A stretch of DNA of 64,000 nt from an uncultured Oceanospirillaceae bacterium. GTDB taxonomy: Bacteria > Pseudomonadota > Gammaproteobacteria > Pseudomonadales > Balneatricaceae. Positions within the stretch are counted from its first letter, which is position 1. Each line of letters starts with the position of its first letter. Below the pieces are notes generated by a model. It did not search any database. It was not told the origin of the DNA and worked only from the letters and a program-made list of their open reading frames with translations. The DNA is taken from assembly GCA_937136055.1 (NCBI GenBank), contig CAKZOD010000028.1, positions 1-64,000 of the forward strand, in the 5' to 3' direction. This document shows, one piece after another, positions 54,814 through 62,609 of the stretch. Both the position numbers and the translations under genes were made by a program.

Positions 54814-56979
54814 ATGCCGCAATACCTAACACCGGGTGTTTATATCGAAGAAACCAGTTTTCGATCTAAGCCCATTGAAGGGGTAGCCACAAGCGTTGCA
54901 GCTATCGTGGGAACTGCTAAGTTTGGACCTGTTAGAGGTTCTGCCCAGTTGCTAACAAGTTATGCTGAGTATGAAAAAATATACGGCTCAGCTGCGCCAT
55001 TATCACTCGTTGATGATCAAGGCCTAGCCTATAGTGAACTCAATCATAGTGCACTTGCCGCCCGTGCTTTCTTCGAGAACGGTGGCAAACAGCTCTATAT
55101 GTCCCGGGTAATTGCACAAGGCAATAGCAGTGATGAAATGGGGGCAGGGGCTTCAGCAGCTGTTGCCAGTGCCATTGATGATCAGCTCAAAATTAGCGCT
55201 CGGTTTGCGGGCAGTGATGGCAATCTCACTTTACAAGTACAGTGGGCAGATAACCAAAGCATTTTGCGCAGTTATAATGTCGATCAGTTAGAAGATGATC
55301 AATTTGCATTACTGTCAATCGATGGTTCTATAAAGAAAAATACGTTTAATTCAGCCGGCAGCCACTCAGGTTTTCCCCTTAAAAGTTTACGTGTTTGCGT
55401 TAAGTATAGCGAAGACAATAATCGTTATGTGTTAGTGGGCACAAAAGCGGTTGTGAAAGATCAAGATGGCAGTAGTCATCAGGTAGCCATTGCTGATATT
55501 GGTGATCATATTACGCAAGTCTCTATCGATAAACATGCTCATAAGCTAACGGTTTTAGAGGGGGTAGCTCCACCAAGTGGACCCTTAACAGGTGCGACAA
55601 ATGCGCTCTTGGAGCTTACCAGCAGCGTTAAAGCTTTTATTCCTAATTTAGATGATTTAACCAGATTTTGGGGCACTTTAGATACAACGGGTCGAAAATT
55701 TACCGCTCTAAAAAGTCGCAATGCGCTCAGTGCCAATCGCACATTTGACTTGTGTGAATTGCTGATCGCAAATGCAGCACAATCTTTACAAGTTCAGCGG
55801 GATTTTTCAATTGATGTACTGCGTGCACAAGAAATCATTTATTCTGTATCCGGTATTTCTTTGGATCCTACTGATAGCAACAGCTTGGCAAATCGTCTCA
55901 AGCAACAACCTGAAAGTGCGATAGCAGCTTTACATCAACCGATAAGTGTATCTTTAGGTAGCTTAAGCGATGGCAAAGATGTCTATCAATCGCTGTTTAA
56001 TTTGTTTTCTTTGAACAACAGCCAGCTGAACCCCGCGGCAAGTGCGTTTGCACCCTCGCGTTCTCTCATTGTTTTAACGGGAGGCAGTGACGGTGAAAGC
56101 CTAAGTACGATTGACTACATAGGTGAAGTAGATGAACTGAAAGGTAATACAGGCTTAAGTGCACTGGAAAACAATGATGATATATCGATTGTACTGACAC
56201 CTAGTGCCTCCTCGTACAGCCCAACAATTCATCAAGGCATTGTTAATGCAATGCTTAGCCACTGTTTAAAAATGCGCTATCGCATCGGTATCGTCGATGC
56301 GCGAAAAGATATGTCAGTAGCACAGGTTCGCACCTTTGCCGGTACATTTGACGACTCCCGCCTTGCCTTATATTACCCCTGGGTTTTAACCAATGACCCC
56401 AGTGGTGAGAATGAGTCGATAGCGCTACCTCCGAGTGGTTTTATGGCGGGTATATATGCTCGCAATGATACTGAGCGCGGTGTTCACAAAGCGCCTGCAA
56501 ATGTGGTGATACAAGGGGCACTGGGTTTCAATCAAGTGGTTAACAAATTTCAGCAAGAGTTGCTCAACCCTAATGGCATTAACTGCTTGCGCTTTTTTGC
56601 CGGTAGAGGCAACCGGGTGTGGGGAGCGCGTACACTGAGCAGCGATGGAGAATGGAAATACGTTAATGTAAGACGCTACTTTCTGTTTTTAGAGCGCTCC
56701 ATTGAAAAAGGGACGCAATGGGCTGTATTTGAGCCAAATGGCGAAGCGCTATGGGCAAATTTAAGAATGAGTATAGAGAGCTTTTTGTTTGCCCAGTGGA
56801 GCAGTGGCAATTTGATGGGATCGAGCCCCGAGGCTGCTTTCTTTGTGCGCTGTGATCGCAGCACAATGACTCAAAATGATATTGATTCAGGCCGGCTGAT
56901 TTGTGAGGTCGGTGTTGCACCATTGCGCCCTGCAGAGTTTGTGGTGTTTAGAATTGGCCAAAAAATAGCGCAAGCGTAA
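54814..56979 (+). CDS. Contractile tail sheath protein (full length)
   Basis: A 721-residue sheath protein. The N-terminus PQYLTPGVYIEETSFRSKPIEGVATSVAAIVGTAKFGPV is the standard sheath start, which handshakes with neighbouring subunits. The middle (about 120-430) holds variable surface domains, the subtilisin-like sheath core follows (about 430-600), and the conserved C-terminal domain has NVRRYFLFLERSIEKGTQWAVFEPN and LMGSSPEAAFFV. The length is greater than many eCIS sheaths, mainly from the surface insertions. It is followed 12 bases later by a tube gene. Confidence 0.95.
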   Translation: MPQYLTPGVYIEETSFRSKPIEGVATSVAAIVGTAKFGPVRGSAQLLTSYAEYEKIYGSAAPLSLVDDQGLAYSELNHSALAARAFFENGGKQLYMSRVIAQGNSSDEMGAGASAAVASAIDDQLKISARFAGSDGNLTLQVQWADNQSILRSYNVDQLEDDQFALLSIDGSIKKNTFNSAGSHSGFPLKSLRVCVKYSEDNNRYVLVGTKAVVKDQDGSSHQVAIADIGDHITQVSIDKHAHKLTVLEGVAPPSGPLTGATNALLELTSSVKAFIPNLDDLTRFWGTLDTTGRKFTALKSRNALSANRTFDLCELLIANAAQSLQVQRDFSIDVLRAQEIIYSVSGISLDPTDSNSLANRLKQQPESAIAALHQPISVSLGSLSDGKDVYQSLFNLFSLNNSQLNPAASAFAPSRSLIVLTGGSDGESLSTIDYIGEVDELKGNTGLSALENNDDISIVLTPSASSYSPTIHQGIVNAMLSHCLKMRYRIGIVDARKDMSVAQVRTFAGTFDDSRLALYYPWVLTNDPSGENESIALPPSGFMAGIYARNDTERGVHKAPANVVIQGALGFNQVVNKFQQELLNPNGINCLRFFAGRGNRVWGARTLSSDGEWKYVNVRRYFLFLERSIEKGTQWAVFEPNGEALWANLRMSIESFLFAQWSSGNLMGSSPEAAFFVRCDRSTMTQNDIDSGRLICEVGVAPLRPAEFVVFRIGQKIAQA

Positions 56980-56991
56980 AGGAGAAGAGCA

Positions 56992-57447
56992 ATGCCAACG
57001 TTTAGAGATATACCTTATTCGGCGTTTAATTTTTTAGTTGAGCTAGAGTCAGGGCAAGGAAAAGAAGTGTCAGCGGGTTTCTCCGATGTGTCGGGCTTAA
57101 GTGCTGAGGTAACAGTAGCTGAATATCGCTCTGGTAATGAAGCGAATAATTATGTGCGCAAAATCCCAGGCATTCACAAAGCCAGTGATGTCACGTTAAA
57201 GCGCGGAGTGACAGGTTCAGAAAATATTTGGCAATGGCTCAAAGAAGCCAGATCAGGCTCTCCCTCGGTAAAGCGTGATGTCACTATAAAATTGCTCAGT
57301 GAAGATCGCGAAGCCGTTGTTGTCACTTGGCTGCTGCGAGGAGCTATCCCTATTAAGTGGACAGGTCCAAGCCTTGCCGCGAAAGGTGGAGGTGATGTCG
57401 CCATGGAAGAGCTCGTGCTGTCTATTGAAAGTATAGAAGAGAGCTAA
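56992..57447 (+). CDS. Tail tube protein (gp19-like), first copy
   Basis: A 151-residue T4 gp19-like tube protein. It has the usual start FRDIPYSAFNFLVELES, the family block FSDVSGLSAEVTVAEYRSGNE, and DVTLKRGVTGSENIWQWL. The protein forms the stacked hexamer rings of the inner tube. AAGGAGAAG is a strong ribosome site. Confidence 0.94.
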   Translation: MPTFRDIPYSAFNFLVELESGQGKEVSAGFSDVSGLSAEVTVAEYRSGNEANNYVRKIPGIHKASDVTLKRGVTGSENIWQWLKEARSGSPSVKRDVTIKLLSEDREAVVVTWLLRGAIPIKWTGPSLAAKGGGDVAMEELVLSIESIEES

Positions 57448-57451
57448 AGCA

Positions 57452-59032
57452 ATGATATCGCTTGTCTCTCAAGGCATCAGCGTTGCGCCAAAGCAACCGC
57501 TGCTTGACGCTGATGTACAACAAGGGGTGATGATAGGTCATTGCCCTGGTCGGGTTCATTTACAAGCCTTACTTGACTCGCCAGCGCTAATTAACCAGTT
57601 GTCTCAGTACGCTTTTTCCAAACAGTGGCAAAAGCTACAGTTTGACTATGAGCAAGCTGGGCTCGATATTGGTCAGCACCATGATGGGCTTAAAGAACAG
57701 CTCTTTAATCTGCCTATCCCTATCGATAGCTTACAAATGTTTCAAGAAATATTCCCTCAAGCACATCAACAGATGCGTTACACGAATGAGCAGCAGAGGG
57801 CTTGGTTACCCCTAGGCGTTGAAGACTTTTTTGCCTATCAAGATGACGTTCAATCTGCACAGCAGCCACGTTTTCAGCATCAAAAGAAACGACTTTGGGT
57901 AGTTGTTGTCGATCCGCATTTGGCGCAACAAGGCTTTTTAGCAAGTTTTGATGATGACTCGTTAGATTTAAATAATCAGGGGAGCTATTCAGCACTTGCC
58001 AATGCTTTACAAATTACTGGCGCAAGTATGTTGATGATGCCTGATTTGGAGCGCTTACAGCTTGCAAGTACAAAAACGAGTGTGCCAAGAATGCGTTTGG
58101 CAAATATACAACCTCAGTTTTTACCTTGTCGCTTTGAACATCAAGACTCCCACCGTGAAAGGCGCCACTCACATGAAATAATAGAAACGGTAGAGCCCCA
58201 GCCATTCGATCAAATATTGGGGGCGATTCTTAAAGTATTAACGATACAGCGACCTGATTTACATTTAGTGCTAAGTGTTCCTTATAGCTTGCCTGACTCA
58301 TTAGACAGCAGCACTTTTGCAGACAATACCTTACTGTCACCGCAAACGCTGGCTGCGATTGAGCATTTACAGCACAGTGAGCTACAACGCCACTTACATC
58401 AAATACAGTTAGTTTACCCCTATCTGATAGATAACAATGCAACACTGCGATCTGCATCACCTATTATTGCCCGTCAGATGCTTGATACCACCGAGCAACT
58501 AGGTGCATGGCGATCAATTGCCGGCCAGCGATTAACCAGCCAATATCAGCGCTACCCACAACAAATAGACCAGACGACACTGAAAGCAGCCAAAGATCAC
58601 GGTATTGCATTGTTAACAGCCAAAAAGGGGAATATCAGTTTAGATCAAGAGCGACTGGTGAGTATCCCTGCGTTGCAAAGAAACGACTTTACCCGCAGTG
58701 GTGAGATCTCGCGTTTCATGGGCTGGTTACGCCGTCAACTGGAAAGGCTAGCAGTTGATTTTATCTTTACTTTTGATACCCAAGATCCAAGGCCTTTACT
58801 AACCCTGACACAATTTTTCAATCAGTTATTTAATGCCGGCGCCCTACAAGGGGATAAGCCCGAAGATGCCTTCAGTGTCATCCAATTATCCAGTGATCAA
58901 CAGTTGGTTTTTGAAATTGCTTTACAGCCCGTGTTTGCCATACAGCGTATTAAGTTACATATCGTCAATGGCAAATTGGAAGGGTTTTTAGGCAGTGGAT
59001 TAAGCGCGAGCTTGGAGAGTGTAGATGCTTGA
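57452..59032 (+). CDS. Short, diverged sheath-like protein
   Basis: A 526-residue protein. Its C-terminal 100 residues match the sheath C-terminal domain in pattern: RFMGWLRRQLERLAVDFIF and LFNAGALQGDKPEDAFSVI parallel RYFLFLERSIEKGTQWAVF and QWSSGNLMGSSPEAAFFV of the sheath gene upstream. The N-terminus (VMIGHCPGRV) also resembles a sheath start. Most of the sheath's middle is missing. Afp and PVC have several sheath paralogues (Afp2-4); this one may form the first layer on the baseplate. That role is inferred. Confidence 0.7.
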   Translation: MISLVSQGISVAPKQPLLDADVQQGVMIGHCPGRVHLQALLDSPALINQLSQYAFSKQWQKLQFDYEQAGLDIGQHHDGLKEQLFNLPIPIDSLQMFQEIFPQAHQQMRYTNEQQRAWLPLGVEDFFAYQDDVQSAQQPRFQHQKKRLWVVVVDPHLAQQGFLASFDDDSLDLNNQGSYSALANALQITGASMLMMPDLERLQLASTKTSVPRMRLANIQPQFLPCRFEHQDSHRERRHSHEIIETVEPQPFDQILGAILKVLTIQRPDLHLVLSVPYSLPDSLDSSTFADNTLLSPQTLAAIEHLQHSELQRHLHQIQLVYPYLIDNNATLRSASPIIARQMLDTTEQLGAWRSIAGQRLTSQYQRYPQQIDQTTLKAAKDHGIALLTAKKGNISLDQERLVSIPALQRNDFTRSGEISRFMGWLRRQLERLAVDFIFTFDTQDPRPLLTLTQFFNQLFNAGALQGDKPEDAFSVIQLSSDQQLVFEIALQPVFAIQRIKLHIVNGKLEGFLGSGLSASLESVDA

Positions 59033-59558
59033 GTTTATAGCGTATCGATTCAAGGTCAGTTTGTTCGATATCCAACAAGGTGTGCAAGGAGATTTACTTG
59101 CCCAAGGAGCCTTTAGCGAAGTCAGTGGCTTAGAGATGTCAATGGCCGCTAAAACCTTGAAAGAAGGTGGGCGAAACTGGGGAGATGTGCAGCTTGCGGG
59201 TAAAACAAGCTTTGCTCCGATTATTCTCAAGCGGGGTATTACCCAAGTGGATGATCTCTACCAATGGATGGATATATGCACACGCCAAGCAAATTTTGAC
59301 TTTCGTATGCAGGGGCAAATCGATGTTTACGATAATGTCAGTGACACCACAAAAGCGTCACAAAAAGCCTTGTTGAGCTGGCGTATTGATAGAGCAATGG
59401 CTGTTAAATTTAAAAGTGCAGAGCTGTCATCAACCGCTAGCGCAGTTGCTCTAGAAGAAATCCACTTAGTACATGAAGGCCTTCAGCTGATTCGCAGAAA
59501 AGAGGATAGTGACAAAACAGCGGGCTCACAAGAAGCAAGAGGAGTCGCTAATGGCTGA
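59025..59558 (+). CDS. Tail tube protein (gp19-like), second copy
   Basis: A 177-residue tube-like protein. FSEVSGLEMSMAAKTLKEGGRN and PIILKRGITQVDDLYQWMD are the gp19 motifs, but sequence and length differ clearly from the first tube protein. A second, baseplate-proximal tube protein (Afp5-like) is usual in eCIS. It overlaps the sheath-like gene by 8 bases and the next gene by 8 bases. Confidence 0.9.
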   Translation: MLEFIAYRFKVSLFDIQQGVQGDLLAQGAFSEVSGLEMSMAAKTLKEGGRNWGDVQLAGKTSFAPIILKRGITQVDDLYQWMDICTRQANFDFRMQGQIDVYDNVSDTTKASQKALLSWRIDRAMAVKFKSAELSSTASAVALEEIHLVHEGLQLIRRKEDSDKTAGSQEARGVANG

Positions 59559-60441
59559 TTTAACCTTAGTAAAAGCAGCGCTGATTCCGATGATCGGTGA
59601 AAACCCTGAAAAAGATACTGCAAAGCATATATTTGTACAGTTCAACCCTGAAAGTTTGAAGGTCGGCTTGTCCAATAGTATCCGGGCAGATAGCGGCTCA
59701 AAAGCGGCAAGTAGCGGTGTGCAATTTATCGATAGAAGCGAGTCAACTTTAAGTGTCACCTTAGTCTTCGATACCAGTGTAGCGCGCGAGCCTACAGAGC
59801 AAATGAGCAATATAAAGCACAAGGCCAATTCCGATGTGCGTTTATTAACCAGTGCTATTGCCAGTGAATTTATGCAACCCCAAACTAGTGATGAGGGCTT
59901 AACGGCACCTAAAGTGTGTCGTTTTCAATGGGGCGCTTTTGCGTTTGTGGGGATGTTAGCGCGCTTTGATGAGCGCTTAGATTTCTTTTCACCAGAGGGA
60001 ATTCCTCTGCGTGCAACACTAGCGCTAAGCTTTAAAGAAAATCGCTACCAATTCGAAACTTTAGATGTGAAAGCTGCAGACAGAGAAAAACCTAATTTTT
60101 TTAAAGCCAGTGATAAAGGTGTGGCACAAAGTTTAGCGGATAACGGCAAGGACCCGAGGGATTGGCGTTTAACGGCATTGCTTAATGCTATCGAAAATCC
60201 GCGTCAGTTTACCCCACAACGCCTTGCTGAAAATGCCTTGCAAACAGCGCTATCACCTTTACTGAACCCTGCATCCTTTGCAGGCAAAGTACAAAGCAAC
60301 AAAGCGAAGGACCCTCTGGCTGAAAAAGCATTACAAAGTACCACGCAAAACACCCTGAAAAGCACCCTGCAAAATCCCAGTGCTAATGGTGTCAGTGTGG
60401 CAGATGCAGCCCTTGCGATACCTCGCTATCTTGCAGGTTAG
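59551..60441 (+). CDS. eCIS baseplate/tube protein (Pvc7/Afp7-like, CIS_tube domain)
   Basis: A 296-residue protein. KHIFVQFNPESLKVGLSNSI near the start, LSVTLVFDTS, and CRFQWGAFAFVGMLARFDERLDFFSPEGIPLRATLALSF match the N-terminal domain of Pvc7/Afp7, which connects tube and hub. Pvc7-type proteins usually end in a LysM domain; the tail here (about 200-296) is Ala/Lys/Gln-rich and no LysM was recognised. A GAGGAG site supports the ATG at 59551, inside the previous gene. Confidence 0.85.
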   Translation: MADLTLVKAALIPMIGENPEKDTAKHIFVQFNPESLKVGLSNSIRADSGSKAASSGVQFIDRSESTLSVTLVFDTSVAREPTEQMSNIKHKANSDVRLLTSAIASEFMQPQTSDEGLTAPKVCRFQWGAFAFVGMLARFDERLDFFSPEGIPLRATLALSFKENRYQFETLDVKAADREKPNFFKASDKGVAQSLADNGKDPRDWRLTALLNAIENPRQFTPQRLAENALQTALSPLLNPASFAGKVQSNKAKDPLAEKALQSTTQNTLKSTLQNPSANGVSVADAALAIPRYLAG

Positions 60442-60494
60442 CTTGATTGTAATAAAGAGATATTTGATCAGTACTGCGAATGAAAGGAGCCAGT

Positions 60495-60662
60495 ATGCCA
60501 ATTGTCATTAACGAGCTTGAAACCTTGGATGATCCAGCGCCCGAACAGGAAACTAGTGAGGTAGGCGAGGATACAGGGCTTACCAGTTTATTAGAAAACC
60601 AGCAAACGCAAAAACACTGGCAGTTGATCACAGAGAGGCAAGAGCGTCTTTCATATGATTAA
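60495..60662 (+). CDS. DUF5908-like small eCIS protein
   Basis: A 55-residue acidic protein starting MPIVINELETLDDP. The opening MPI-x-I-x-E-L is the DUF5908 signature, a small protein found between the Pvc7-like and hub genes of contractile systems; its function is unknown. AAAGGAG 5 bases upstream supports this ATG over one at 60480. Two-thirds of the protein is polar and probably disordered. Confidence 0.65.
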   Translation: MPIVINELETLDDPAPEQETSEVGEDTGLTSLLENQQTQKHWQLITERQERLSYD

Positions 60663-60822
60663 TATAATTTTTAAAAAGCGTTCTTTAAAAAGGGATTTAA
60701 AAAGCGTTATTTTAAAATGTTAAATGCAAAGAGTAGCGAGCATAGAGGACTCGTAAAAGTCGCGAGAGCCGCGAGTAATAACAGAGCAAGGTAATAATTT
60801 TGCACCACAAGAGCAAAGCGCC
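60663..60822 (+). repeat. Intergenic direct repeats within the eCIS operon
   Basis: TTTAAAAAGCGTT occurs at 60670-60682 and again at 60696-60708, with a partial copy TTTAAAAAGGG between them. A short inverted repeat TCGCG/CGCGA follows near 60760. This 160-base gap is the longest inside the locus and could hold a secondary promoter for the hub and spike genes. Confidence 0.4.
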
Positions 60823-61869
60823 ATGAGCACAGAATATGTCAAACCTACTCTAGAAATAGAGGGGCAGCTTAGAAATGAAATGAATGAAGGGCTATTAGAA
60901 GTGCAGATAACATCACTGCTTTCGGGGAAGGCGCATTTACAACTAAGGCTCGTTAATTGGCAGACCAATGTGGGAGATGAATTAGCAGACTTTGCATTTT
61001 TGGATTTAGCACTAGGGCAACAAATTAGCGTATTAATGCAGCAATCTGGCAGCCCTCAGCTTTTTAATGGTGAAATAACGGCCCTTGAAGAGCGCTACGG
61101 TAATGGTGCTCCTCAATTAGTTGTATTAGCTGAGGATAAATTGCATTTATTAGCTAAAACCAGAAACAACCGCGTATTTGAGGAGATGTCGATCAATCAA
61201 GTGATTGAAGCAGTAGCAGGGGATCACAGTCTAGCGGTGGATTGTCATGTCAGCACTGAAATACAAAGCTGGCATCAAATAAATGAAACTGATTTCGCCT
61301 TTATAACGCGCTTGATTAACCCTTTTGATTTGGCGATGCGCATAGTGGCAGATCAATTACAGGTAAAGCCTGAGCAAAGAGATACTGAAGCTATTGTGAT
61401 AGATCCACAAAGTAATGCAGATAGCGTGAGAATTGTTGCGGATTTAAACAGACAAGTGCCCAGTCTGCGGGTAACAGGCTTGAATTTAGAAAACGATAGT
61501 GAGTTAAGTGCCCAAGCAGATAGCCCCTATCCCTCAAGCCTAGCGGGTGAAAACAGCAGTGCGAAGGATACCCTTGAGCAACTGAGTTGGGCAAACGAGC
61601 AAATAGCCACTGATCATATTCCTCGCAATCAGTCAGAGGCAGATAGTTGGGCACAAGGGGCGATGCACAAACGAGCAAAGCGCTTCTTATACGGTGATAT
61701 CAGTTGTCGTGGTGATAGCCGTTTAGCTTGTGGCCGTGAAATAAAGCTGCAAGGGGTGTCCAGGCGCTTAGCAGGGCGCTACCAAGTGGTGTGTTGCCAG
61801 CATTTATACAACGCACAAATTGGCTTTAAAACAGACATTAAAGTGGAGCGTAGCGGTTGGTTACTATAG
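60823..61869 (+). CDS. Baseplate hub protein (phage gpD/gp27/VgrG N-terminal-like)
   Basis: A 348-residue protein. The layout and motifs are those of the late control gene D family: EVQITSLLSGKAHLQLRLVNW, the hub domain starting near MSINQVIEAVAGDHSL, and WHQINETDFAFITRLINPFDLAMRI, which corresponds to the Q-x-x-E-x-D-x-x-F-l-x-R-L motif of VgrG and gpD. In Afp/PVC the hub and spike are fused in one VgrG-like protein (Pvc8); here the spike is a separate gene. It trimerises to hold the spike, by family knowledge. Confidence 0.85.
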   Translation: MSTEYVKPTLEIEGQLRNEMNEGLLEVQITSLLSGKAHLQLRLVNWQTNVGDELADFAFLDLALGQQISVLMQQSGSPQLFNGEITALEERYGNGAPQLVVLAEDKLHLLAKTRNNRVFEEMSINQVIEAVAGDHSLAVDCHVSTEIQSWHQINETDFAFITRLINPFDLAMRIVADQLQVKPEQRDTEAIVIDPQSNADSVRIVADLNRQVPSLRVTGLNLENDSELSAQADSPYPSSLAGENSSAKDTLEQLSWANEQIATDHIPRNQSEADSWAQGAMHKRAKRFLYGDISCRGDSRLACGREIKLQGVSRRLAGRYQVVCCQHLYNAQIGFKTDIKVERSGWLL

Positions 61870-61970
61870 CTGTTGCGGGCTTGTTTCAGATATTGGGTAT
61901 AGCTAGTTGCAGGGCATCGCGGCTAGCAATTAGGTTATAAGCACTTAAAACATTCGTTGTTGAGGATTAA

Positions 61971-62609
61971 ATGAGTCATTCATTAGAAGCTACAGCTGTC
62001 ATGCACTTAGGAGTAGTGATCGATAATCAAGATCCCCAAGTGCAAGGTCGGGTAAAAGTGAAACTGCATAGCCTGCAATTAGAGCTATGGGCGATGTGCA
62101 TGACAAACTCTGCAGGTGCCAACTACGGGGTCAGCTGCCTACCTAAGCTCAACGAGCAAGTGGTGGTGTCGTTTATTTCCCCTGAAATTTGCATTGTACT
62201 GGGCGCTATTTGGAGTGGTGAGCAAAGCCACCCTGATGCAGCTCAAGAGGTTGAAGATAACTATGTGATAAAGACGCCCGCAGGCTCTGTAATCGCATTG
62301 CAAGATGAAAGTGAGCCGAGTATCAAACTGGAAACATCCTCAGGCTATCAAATACACATTAATGAAGCACAAGGCGGCGAAATCAACATTATAAAGGGCA
62401 CTGAAAGTGTCAAGCTTAGCAATAGTGGTATCACGATTAACAGCGCCAGCAATGTAAATGTGAAAGCGAGCAATGTAGAAGTGAATGCACCTATGGTGAA
62501 GGTGAATGCTGCAATGAGTGATTTCTCTGGGATCGTAAAATGTGACAGCTTAATTAGCAATTCAGTGATCAGTGCATCTTACACGCCGGGAGCTGGAAAT
62601 ATATGGTAA
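61971..62609 (+). CDS. Baseplate spike protein (gp5/gpV OB-fold plus beta-helix)
   Basis: A 212-residue spike. LGVVIDNQDPQVQGRVKVKLHSLQLELWAMCM is the OB-fold start of gp5/gpV/VgrG, and GANYGVSCLPKLNEQVVVSFI continues it. From about residue 105 the chain becomes short repeated beta strands (KTPAGSVIALQDESEPSIKLETSSG, then INSASNVNVKASNVEVNAP), the beta-helix needle of the trimeric spike. There is no extra effector domain. The stop overlaps the next start (ATGGTAA). Confidence 0.9.
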   Translation: MSHSLEATAVMHLGVVIDNQDPQVQGRVKVKLHSLQLELWAMCMTNSAGANYGVSCLPKLNEQVVVSFISPEICIVLGAIWSGEQSHPDAAQEVEDNYVIKTPAGSVIALQDESEPSIKLETSSGYQIHINEAQGGEINIIKGTESVKLSNSGITINSASNVNVKASNVEVNAPMVKVNAAMSDFSGIVKCDSLISNSVISASYTPGAGNIW

